DNA of 25,687 nucleotides, taken from contig NW_014577755.1 of NCBI RefSeq assembly GCF_000485595.1, positions 62,868 through 88,554 of the forward strand, in the 5' to 3' direction. The notes under the pieces were generated by a model that did no database searches, was not told where the DNA came from, and saw only the letters and a list, made by a program, of their open reading frames with translations. This document shows positions 1 through 7,897 of the stretch, in pieces. Every line of letters starts with the position of its first letter. The first letter of the stretch is position 1. The DNA comes from Priapulus caudatus (taxonomy: Eukaryota; Priapulida; Priapulimorpha; Priapulimorphida; Priapulidae). A program made the position numbers and the translations under genes.

Positions 1-199
1 ACATCCTCCTCCTCCTCGAGCAGGTATTCACATCCTCCTCCTCCTCCTCGAGCAGGTATTCACATCCTCCTCCTCCTCGAGCAGGTATTCACATCCTCCT
101 CCTCCTCCTCGAGCAGGTATTCACATCCTCCTCCTCGAGCAGGTATTCACATCCTCCTCCTCGAGCAGGTATTCACATCCTCCTCCTCCTCCTCGACCC
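1..199. repeat. Minisatellite with 26/29/32-bp units containing a splice-donor-like core
   Basis: Six full units start at 1, 30, 62, 91, 123 and 149, followed by a partial unit to about 199. Each is ACATCC, then a variable number of TCC/CTC triplets, then CTCGAGCAGGTATTC. Unit lengths differ by whole triplets (29, 32, 29, 32, 26, 26). Each unit contains CAG|GTATTC, which fits a U2 splice donor. The array runs off the left edge, so I cannot tell whether it starts in an exon. Confidence 0.9.
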
Positions 200-1150
200 G
201 CCGACGCTGATCGAATGTCATCCACGCCAAGCGATGTCACGGTGTGTCCCCCGCTTTACTTGCCTCAATTGCGCTCCTTATTTTCGTGGTTGCCCTTCTT
301 ATTTGCCATGGTTGCCTTTTTTAATGCCTGTGTTTGCACCTTGTCATGGTTGTGCTCCCCCTAATTGCTCCCTAAGTCTCTAAAAATTGGACAGTATGAG
401 TGCGTGGTTGTTCGTGTTACGTGAACGAGAAATCGAACTAACGATTGATCCGTGTTAATAATGATATTTCTGGACGTCGGAGTCACTTGCGACTTCTCGC
501 GTGCACTTCTTGCTCGGGCGGAGGTCGTGACCCTTCGTTCGTGTTTGTCACCCCGGCCCTCACGCACGGTGACTGATTACCCGAGGTGGGAGAGTTGACG
601 AGGTATTGAATGTGAGCATGTAAGGTAGTGAGGTGTAGATGAGCTAGCGTCGCTTGTCCCGTGTCGCGCCATGCCGATCTCTCTCATGCTGTGTCGCTAC
701 GTTAGATTGTACACGAACCCCACGCAGCCTTATACCGGAATGTCATCGCAGATTTCGGACGTGCATTCGCGAGTATTTAGCGGGTGAGAATACCGTGCAG
801 TCGCGAATCATTTAGTTTCAGGTCAGCGAAGTAGATGGGGGGGGGAGGGTGAGGGAGGTCTGTGCCGGGCTTACGGTGTCTTGTTAGTGTGGTAAGAGTT
901 GTGGTTAGTGCGTGTAGATTGTTCGGGTAGAGGGTGCTTTTGTCTGTGCGTGTGCGTGTGTATGTAAATATTATGTCGCGGGGAACGCGTTGGGAGATCG
1001 TCCGTCTCCGAAGGAATGGGTTTACGTTCTAGGTTAGCATAGTTTCACATCAGGTTTGTTTCGCTTGCAACGGTTCGGCTATATGCATGTGATTTTAGTT
1101 GTAGTGCTGCGATGGGGCACTGTGACTTGGTGTCATTGCAACATGGTATC
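200..1150. other. No recognisable gene; unique-looking non-coding DNA
   Basis: No reading frame here resembles a known protein, and the short open frames have no supporting splice or promoter context. There is a short G-run near 839-846 and a TG-rich stretch near 940-962. It could be the 3' UTR or flank of a gene lying to the left. Confidence 0.5.
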
Positions 1151-1153
1151 GTG

Positions 1154-1238
1154 AGCCTACCCCTGTCGCCAGCCTACCCCTGTCGCCAGCCTACCCCTGT
1201 CGCCAGCCTACCCCTGTCGCCAGCCTACCCCTGTCACC
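1154..1238. repeat. 17-bp minisatellite, five copies
   Basis: AGCCTACCCCTGTCGCC is repeated head to tail five times with almost no divergence (the last copy ends CTGTCACC). The homogeneity suggests recent slippage or unequal exchange. No gene overlaps it. 1239-1571 beyond it holds nothing I recognise. Confidence 0.95.
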
Positions 1239-1977
1239 TGTTAAGATCCTGCCTTTGTCATCTGTTGTTAGCGGTCAAGTAGTATGTCAAATTTTATGGA
1301 GTCATAGGGGGACAGGTCATAAAGTATGGCAGCGTTTGACTGAGCAATTAAGGTATGTTTCTGCTATGTTTTGTATGAAAGTACGAATATGTATTGCCTA
1401 AAGTAATGCAAGGTGTAATTATTTGATTTCGGGACTTGAGTGGGCAGAAAATTCAGTGATTAACATTGATTTAACAAGTTTCTGTGGCTGTGGTACATTG
1501 TATTTGCATGAGCAAGTGAATGTCTGGTAAGCAATGAAAGTAGGGTGCAAGAAAACCGACCATATGCAGAATAAAGCTGGGTTCACACTACCGACTTTAT
1601 GTTCGCGAATTGGCGAGTTGGACCAACTTCCTAATTCGGCAACTCCGAGTTTAAGTCCAGTCAATATATGAAATACCCGGAACAAATTGCAACAGAAGGT
1701 TTTATAGTTGGAAGTTGTGGATTGGACCCTCCTAACTGCAAAATCTCCCAAAATCGAACCACGGGAAACTGGCTAATTAGCATAAATCCAAAGTGGCCGC
1801 CATTTTCTAGTTTGAGGCTAGTTTGCCCTAGATAGTACAGGCCACTAGATAGTAAGAGCCAAACATCAGATGAATTAATTGTGCACTTTTTGACAAAAGC
1901 GTGAAAATTGGCATAACGGTAGTTTAAGATATGTACATTCATATGAAATCGGGTACCCATCTCCATCGGTATGGTAT

Positions 1978-2900
1978 CTGGGCGCCATCTTGAATTTAAA
2001 AATGGCCACCATCAAAATCCAGTATCTTATCTTTTTCAGTTAATATTCAACATAGAAACAAGATTTTGGTATCTAAACCAACATTATCGGGGTCAAGAAA
2101 TCCATAACAATCAAAACCATTATCGGTCGGTGGCCGCCATCTTGAATTTCAAAATGGCCACCATCCAAATCTATTATCTTTCATATTTCAGCTAATATTC
2201 AACATAGAAACATGATCTTGGTGTCTAAACCAACATTGGGGTCAAGAAACCCATTACAATCAAAACCATTACAGAGGTCCCAAGTTAGGAAAATCCAAGA
2301 AAGGGATCACTTGTAATAATGGTCCATCGTCGTTTTTTCGCGGTGCGCAAAAACAGGAAAAAAGTTGTGGTGGTCTGTGACATGAGTTTGTCGCGGCACA
2401 CCACCATTTTTGATAAAGTATACATGTAAAATAAAATGCAAATTTATTGTGAAAACAAAAGTGTTTGACATTTGTGGCCTTTTATTGTTCGCTGGAATCA
2501 AAGTACATCAACAACCACGGCAAATTTAGTAATTTTCTGATGTAAATTTTAAAATATATGGCTGAAAAATGTTACGACCGGGACTTTCTGGACTCTTAAC
2601 GGGGCACCGGGACCAGCATGTCGCACCGGGACGATCCCGGTGAGACCGGGACACTTGGGACGTCTGCCATTATCGGTCAGTGGCCGCCATCTTGAATTTC
2701 AAAATGGCCACTATCCAAATCTATTATCTTTCATATTTCAGCTAATATTCAACATAGAAACATGATCTTGGTGTCTAAACCAACATTATCGGGGTCAAGA
2801 AATCCATTACAATCAAAATCATTATCGGTCGGTGGCCGCCATCTTGGATTTCAAAATGGCCGCAATTCAAATCCATTATCTTTCATATTTCAAATAGAAA
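1978..2900. repeat. ~151-bp satellite units (GCCGCCATCTTGAATTTC type)
   Basis: Units begin near 1980, 2131, 2681 and 2832 (the last partial). Each carries GGCCGCCATCTTGAATTTC, then AAAATGGCCACCATC, then CAACATAGAAACA and a segment with CCAACATTATCGGGGTC. The array is split between 2271 and 2667 by a separate element. The frames through it have no gene-like features. Confidence 0.85.
2272..2666. mobile_element. 395-bp non-autonomous DNA transposon, CAGAGGTCCCAAGT ends
   Basis: The left end is CAGAGGTCCCAAGT and the right end, reverse complemented, is CAGACGTCCCAAGT. CCATTA occurs directly on both sides (2266-2271 and 2667-2672). Neighbouring satellite units show the uninterrupted site as ACCATTATCGGTC, so the insertion is clear. 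CAG-type ends suggest a hAT relative, but a 6-bp duplication is short for that group, so the assignment is tentative. Confidence 0.75.
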
Positions 2901-3109
2901 ATAGAACATGTTCTAATCTCCCAACTAGTTGCTATCGATTGGTTGCTCACGCAATTTTTATGATTGTCGGTTGTATAGTTGGGAAGTTGGTCCAACTCCC
3001 CAATTCGCCAACACAAAGTCTGTAGTATAAACCCAGCTTAAGGCTGCTGGTCTTGTGTAAGCAGTCGTATTACGCACATGTATCGTAGTTTCCTCTATGT
3101 AGCATCGCG

Positions 3110-3157
3110 ATCCTATCTGCGTACGTGTCTGCGTGCGTATCTGCGTGCGTGCGTATC

Positions 3158-3189
<32 letters not shown>

Positions 3190-3235
3190 TATCTGCGTGC
3201 GTGCGTATCTGCGTGCGTGTCTGCGTTCATGCTAG
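3110..3235. repeat. GCGT microsatellite with ATCTGCGT interruptions
   Basis: A run of TGCG/CGTG tetranucleotides is interrupted regularly by TATCTGCG. It lacks stop codons in several frames, which creates spurious open reading frames on both strands. Confidence 0.9.
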
Positions 3236-3500
3236 CTGATGTGGTGTTACTTCCCACCTGCTTAGCGCCAAGCATGCATACGTTCGTAGCGGGGCAGAAT
3301 AACGACGCGTCGTGATTGGCCGCACGAGTACGTTGGCTTCGAGATGACGTTGTTTGTCCTTGCCACTGCTAGGTCATGCTAGTTACCATGGCTACCAGCA
3401 CGTTGACCATATATCGCGCAGTGGTGATGGTTAATTTTTTTCTTAAGAGGTCATCCTACAGGGTCAAGTTTGGACCCCATGTTACTGCTATCAGGGGCGT

Positions 3501-3673
3501 ACTGTATATACGCTGTATATTTCGCTGTGGTTTAATTTTCGCGAATTTTGCGAACGCGTCCCCCGACCGCGAAAATAACAACGCGAATAATTCATCATTC
3601 ACCGACGGCGAAATTGTCCGTCAAGTCTGAATTCGCGAAAATATCTGTACGCGAAAAATATGGCGTATACAGT
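3501..3673. mobile_element. Short MITE with ACTGTATA ends (173 bp)
   Basis: The left end is ACTGTATATACGC and the right end, reverse complemented, is ACTGTATACGCC; both lead into TTTCGCG-rich arms. The interior GAATTCGCG/GACGGACAATTTCGC segments match, in opposite orientation, the element at 25034-25232 in an adenosine kinase intron. No clear target duplication is visible. Confidence 0.7.
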
Positions 3674-4160
3674 CCCCAATTGGGTTGTATCGTAGTGTAG
3701 GAGACATTTCTGTAGCTGCTCCTACATGATAGGATCGCGTACATCTGGAATACAGGCATATTACCTATACGTTATTATTTTCCAAGTAGTGTGTCACATA
3801 ACGTGAAAGCTCTTCGGGAAGAAACTGTTTGTTCATTGGCGCGCGCTCGCACGATTGATGCGAGCAAGCAACGATGGATTTCAGCATGTGCGCACGGTAA
3901 CGGATGCTGTGGAGAGAGAGACAGACAGACAGACAGGGAGAGAGCGCGGTTAATGACTAGTTAATGTGGTTGTAACATAGCCGTTTATCAGCAGCAGCAG
4001 CAGAACAGTGTAGAAGTCCTGACAGAAAGCGTATACGTTGCATTCTACAGGCAAGAGCCAACCGGCGGCACGGTGTGTATGTGGGCCTCGGCCGCGGGGA
4101 AGTGGATGCGATGGCTTTTGAGGTTTATTTTGTTGTTACGATTGCAGAGCAAGGCCCCAG
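3674..4160. other. No recognisable gene; short simple repeats
   Basis: This holds a GAGA/GACA stretch near 3913-3944 and a CAG run near 3990-4003. Nothing resembles an exon of a known protein. Confidence 0.5.
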
Positions 4161-4169
4161 CAGTACGAC

Positions 4170-4365
4170 ACCTAGCTATATAAATATATATATATATATA
4201 TATAATATATATATACATATAATATATCTAAGTCTATATTCTGGGTAATGACGCCTAGCTATATATCTAAGTCTATATTCCAGGTAATGACACCTAGCTA
4301 TATATCTAATAGTTTATATTCCGGTTGATAATGACTCCTAACTGTATATCTAAGGGTCCATATTC
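4170..4365. repeat. TA-rich tract followed by ~39-bp tandem repeat
   Basis: A (TA)n run at about 4180-4228 leads into about four diverged units of CACCTAGCTATATATCTAAG followed by TCTATATTCC and GGTAATGA. Divergence grows to the right. Confidence 0.8.
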
Positions 4366-5472
4366 CGGTTAATACGCATGGTAATACAGCTGTTCCTATG
4401 GTAGCTGTAAGCTTCTTGTTGTGAATATATTGTTCTGCTTAATTTTGCAAAATATAATTTTATATAAGTATGTGCTTACTGTGAAACTCGCAAGATTGGT
4501 CAATCTTATTCGTGTTTTCTCTCCAACAACCTCAGCAAAGGTTATGTTGAGTGCAGTAGGACGTGAAGCTTGTAAAATATCTCATCTGGTGCTAACCTGC
4601 ACACGTGCACGACAAATGGTTTAATAACTGCCAAATTTGACAAATAAATCTTAACAAAACAACAACAAACATTTGCAATATACATTGGTTGAGTTATGTA
4701 TTCGATAACAACGCAGTTATCTCCCATTTCATAACTTGGGATGTTGAGATCCAACTCAAATGAGAGCACATTGTAGAACAATAAATATTTACAGTCGTAG
4801 GATATAACAGCAACAGAAATCAGAAATCATCTTCTCAAAACGCTCATTCCTATAGAATATCGTTTAAATCTCGAGCACTGGAGCTCGTCCTGTCACCACC
4901 AAACTAGCGTGGCGTGTCCGTATACAATCGTAGCGCATGAATCGCCCTGTAAACCGACATTAGTAGTACACAGCACGGCACTGCCAGCACCACACAGCGC
5001 CGACACCGACGTTCAACTATTGACTCACTAACCGCGTTGCCACCAGCGGGTGGCTCTCACGGTTAGAGAGCGCTGGGGTCACGTTCTGGGGGCAACACTC
5101 CTCGTGATGCGGGAACGGACGCAGCGTCACCATGACGACAGTCGTTGCTGAAAACCGACGATGGTTGTAAGAGCAGCAGAGAGTAGAACTCGACCACACA
5201 AGCCGAGCAGTGCTGCCACCTGCTACCATCGTTGCTGCGTACACCCGAATCCCTACTTGATCGAGCAGAATGCGGCCAATCACTGCAAACATCCTCGTAA
5301 GCAGTTACGATGCCACGAATTACGAAAAAATACACTGGTCAGTTGTTATCAAACGGATTTCTAATTTTCTTGTTCTCCTGTGTATCATCTCAAGTTCAAT
5401 GAAGTAGTCAGGTTGCAGATAGTAAGTTGCCATTGGCAACACGCAGCATCACTCGTGAATTCGCCGCTGTCT
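4366..5472. other. Gene-poor stretch, including probable GTF2H5 3' UTR
   Basis: This lies directly downstream (minus strand) of the GTF2H5 stop, so its right-hand part is probably that gene's 3' UTR. No canonical AATAAA on the minus strand lies close to the stop. An ATTAAA (minus) at 4625-4620 is the nearest candidate I found, about 850 bases away. The small open frames here match nothing I know. Confidence 0.4.
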
Positions 5473-5659
5473 CTACTGCGGTTTCTCCTGCATGGGGAAG
5501 TGCAGCTTGTCGGTGAGGTCATCGATCTTCTCCTGCAGCAGCTTCATGATGTCGGTCGCAATGAACAGGTGCGTATCGTCTAGGTCCTGCAGCACAAACT
5601 TTTTCCCAAACGCATTCGTTTCGTCGAGGTTCAGCAGAAACTGCTTCATCGCCGGATCA
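5473..5659 (-). CDS. GTF2H5: GTF2H5 coding exon 2
   Basis: It opens after CACAG, completes the Cys codon, reads [18 protein letters not shown] and on to MQEKPQ, then stops with TAG at 5475-5473. The frame is intact throughout. Confidence 0.95.
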
Positions 5660-6363
5660 CTGTGAAACGAGATTAACGAACGTTAAGAAACCATTATTAT
5701 TCACAAACTATCGTGCGCTATCAACAAAGGCAGCAACCTAGCAAACTTACCCAACAACATTCATGCTATAATTGTTGAAGATGTTCCCATGATCATAGCG
5801 TATTAGCAAACGTTAACTTACTTTCCATACTTTTTTATTTCAAGTATTTAGTAAGAATATCGAAAACGTTAATCTAACTTAAAAAAACGTTTTTTTCAAA
5901 CCAAACCAAATGCGAAAAGGTTACATGTTAGCTGGGTAACATTAGTTTTTTTATGTATTTCAGATATGATGTTTACTTTGCAAAAAAACATTTGCGGGGT
6001 CATGAACTAGGATTGTACAAGTGATGTGCCTAGAACCTGGCCGTTAAAAATTGTGACAGTAGTCTACATAACACAGTAGGACCCATCAACTTATCGTATC
6101 GTAACCGACGCACGCAGATGCTGTATCATCTACTAATACTATAATTCAAACTTGTGAAGACCACAATGTAAAAAAGTGTGCTTGTTAAACTTTTTGTGTA
6201 TATAGGGCCATATACCTGGTAGTGATAACTTTTTTGTAAGTTTTTTAAACTCAAAATTCATTGTAAAAGAATCACCTTACACCTTAGAATCTAAATAGGT
6301 AAATAAAAATAAAAAATAAACTACTTGCCATTCGACTAGGATTCCTTTCATCACATTTACCAT
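5473..6363 (-). CDS. GTF2H5: General transcription factor IIH subunit 5 (p8/TTDA)
   Basis: This encodes the smallest core TFIIH subunit, which stabilises the complex through p52 and is needed for nucleotide excision repair as well as transcription initiation. Two exons (6363-6329 and 5659-5473) join to give 73 residues, against 71 in human. The protein starts [20 protein letters not shown] and continues through a conserved [11 protein letters not shown] segment, QDLDDTHLF and a C-terminal helix. The exon join falls inside the Cys of ECDP, a motif conserved in human p8, which fixes both splice points. The acceptor is TTTCACAG|T. The donor is TG|GCAAGT, so this is a GC-AG intron rather than GT-AG. 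An acceptor-like TTCTTTGTAG just upstream (minus strand, exon from 6423) suggests an intron in the 5' UTR. The gene is divergent from the cyclophilin gene. Identification is firm. Confidence 0.95.
6159..6271 (+). repeat. Fragment matching the tail of the LINE copy in the cyclophilin intron
   Basis: GACCACAATGTAAA, AGTGTGCT, TTTTTGTGTATATA and ATTGTAAAAG occur here in the same order as at 9500-9595, downstream of a decayed LINE. It is probably a solo LINE 3' end sitting antisense in the GTF2H5 intron. Confidence 0.6.
6329..6363 (-). CDS. GTF2H5: GTF2H5 coding exon 1
   Basis: The ATG at 6363-6361 begins [11 protein letters not shown], followed by the first two bases of the Cys codon. The donor after 6329 is GCAAGT. 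A 5' UTR part of this exon probably extends to 6423. Confidence 0.93.
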
Positions 6364-6520
6364 GTCTGTCGCTGTGATGAATCCAAGTACAAACTGCTAA
6401 AGACTTGAAGATTGCTGCGTACCCTACAAAGAAAAAGAAGACGACTTAGCACAGGTATTTGGCACAGGTACCTGGAACGTTTCAATAATAACATCAGGAG
6501 TGAATAATACTAATAGTGAG

Positions 6521-7056
6521 CAGGGGCGTAGCCAGGATTTTCAAAGTTGTAGGCACGACTATCTGAGCGGAGCGCCACCATCGGTTGGCGCGGAGCGTAC
6601 AAGAAAATTTTTGGTTTTACAAACCCCCCAGATGGCCGGAAACGGCCCTTCCCGAGTGTTCATTCTGGTTCCCTGACCTCTTGCTAACTTGAGACACCTA
6701 ATTCAATATCACTTTTAAACCCAAAAAACACAAACGAGTTAAAATAGTGTTACGAACGAGTTAAAATGTTAAAAAACTGACAAGATCGGATCCTAGTCTT
6801 TTTCGGCGGGTAGAGTGTTGAATGAAACGGCATGCGATAGAAATGACAGCCTAGATGACAGAAGAATAGGTCACCTAATTTAGCCATATTCTTGACATTC
6901 TTGCTACGTTCATTTCAATAGTTTTCCCTGCCTAGACTCTTAAACTCGTCCAGCAAGCTTATGGATTTGAATTATGGGTGTTTTAAAAAAAAAGATAACT
7001 TGGCCAAAAAAAGTGTAGCCCCGGGCCTACAGTGCTACATACTGGCTACGCCCCTG
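6521..7056. mobile_element. 536-bp hAT-like MITE with CAGGGGCGTAGCCAG ends
   Basis: CAGGGGCGTAGCCAG at 6521-6535 is matched by a perfect inverted copy at 7042-7056. GTGAG flanks both sides (6516-6520 and 7057-7061), a likely 5-bp target duplication. No transposase frame is present. It occupies the spacer between the divergent GTF2H5 and cyclophilin genes. hAT affiliation is inferred from the CAGGGG terminus. Confidence 0.75.
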
Positions 7057-7700
7057 GTGAGTAACAATCTCTAAATTATGTTTATGGTAAATAAACACGA
7101 AATGTCCCTGTGAGGAGTTACAGAATACAGATTACAGGCATTTTCTTAACGAAATTTATACCTATTTCATTTGTCTGACTGTCAACGAGTAGGTAGTGTA
7201 CTAGGGCTCAAGGACATCATCTCTATACTTAAACCGAGCCAGTGATTAATGCCCCCTTATTTTCGTAAATGTGGGGGTAGGGCATTCAAAATCGACAGAG
7301 GTCTTCTTGACTTCAGGGTGCCACGTTTCAATGGACCGTTTCTTATGACCGCGGCTATCTAATAGTAATAGGCTCGAAATACCTATTAAAAACTATTTCC
7401 ATAAAAATCACCTACTATGATTATATAAATTATTATTGAAACATTCCAAGTACCTTTCCTGTAGTACGCGCGCTGTAACCATTATTATTGCTAGGTGGCG
7501 CCACCCTCTGGCATTTCTCTAGATTATTCTGCGAAAAATAGTACCCGGCAGTTAATAAAACCACCTACGAATAAAAAAAGTAAATGTGCAAATTTTCAAT
7601 TAAATAAGCATAATGATCAGTTTTTCTTGTAAGATTTAACGCGCCTCTTCCCATAGCTTGCTCTAACTGTAGTTCATTTAAACGTGCATTTCCGCCAAAA
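7057..7700. other. Divergent intergenic spacer GTF2H5 / cyclophilin
   Basis: No coding signal is seen. It separates the two divergently transcribed genes and may hold the non-coding first exon and promoter of GTF2H5. I could not fix the donor of the presumed 5' UTR intron. Confidence 0.4.
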
Positions 7701-7712
7701 GTAGTGCGTGTC

Positions 7713-7745
7713 TATATAAGCGTGCGTAGCGATGTGATTCAGTCC
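7713..7745 (+). promoter_or_regulatory. Cyclophilin core promoter: TATA box plus initiator
   Basis: TATATAAG at 7713-7720 lies 28 bases before the A (7741) of TTCAGTCC, a good initiator match. That spacing is right for a TATA/Inr promoter and predicts a start of transcription near 7741. The resulting leader would contain both in-frame ATGs (7787 and 7829). Confidence 0.65.
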
Positions 7746-7786
7746 TTCCACCAGCGTGACGCCGTGAGCAGATTTTTGTGGTTTGG

Positions 7787-7828
7787 ATGCTAGGATTTAG
7801 CCGGTTTATTAGGACACTCACAACAGCC
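7787..7828 (+). other. In-frame N-terminal extension of the cyclophilin (candidate mitochondrial presequence)
   Basis: The ATG at 7787 reads MLGFSRFIRTLTTA straight into the Met at 7829 with no stop. It has two Arg, no Asp or Glu, and alternating hydrophobic residues, as in mitochondrial targeting peptides. The context (TTTGGATGC) is weak, whereas the second ATG is strong, a layout that favours leaky scanning and two products. Confidence 0.6.
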
Positions 7829-7897
7829 ATGGGTAATCCTAAGACATATTTCGACCTGACGGCAGACGGGCAGCCTATGGGAAGAGTTACATTCGAG
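7829..7897 (+). CDS. PPIA: Cyclophilin exon 1
   Basis: [18 protein letters not shown] continues to RVTFE; donor GAG|GTGAGT. Phase 0. Confidence 0.96.

Larger units (their letters stand above)
1575..3038. mobile_element. Composite TIR element of 1464 bp with TAA target duplication (Harbinger-like)
   Basis: The left end reads AGCTGGGTTCACACTACC, and the right end, reverse complemented, reads AGCTGGGTTTATACTACA. Similarity between the ends extends about 57 bp inward. TAA flanks both ends (1572-1574, 3039-3041), which fits the 3-bp TWA target duplications of PIF/Harbinger elements. The 216-bp relative at 13474-13689 has the same ends, so this copy appears to have been enlarged by internal satellite and transposon insertions (1978-2900). 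Superfamily assignment is inferred from the TSD and ends only; no transposase is present. Confidence 0.75.

Noticed and set aside
1-199. Possible CRISPR-like repeat array
   Set aside because: Units are contiguous with no unique spacers, length changes are triplet slippage, and the surroundings are clearly eukaryotic.
2762-3025. 87-codon plus-strand frame
   Set aside because: It runs through satellite units and the MITE right arm.
5017-5335. Minus-strand 90-91 codon frames downstream of GTF2H5
   Set aside because: Two overlapping frames with no known motif, probably within the GTF2H5 3' UTR.
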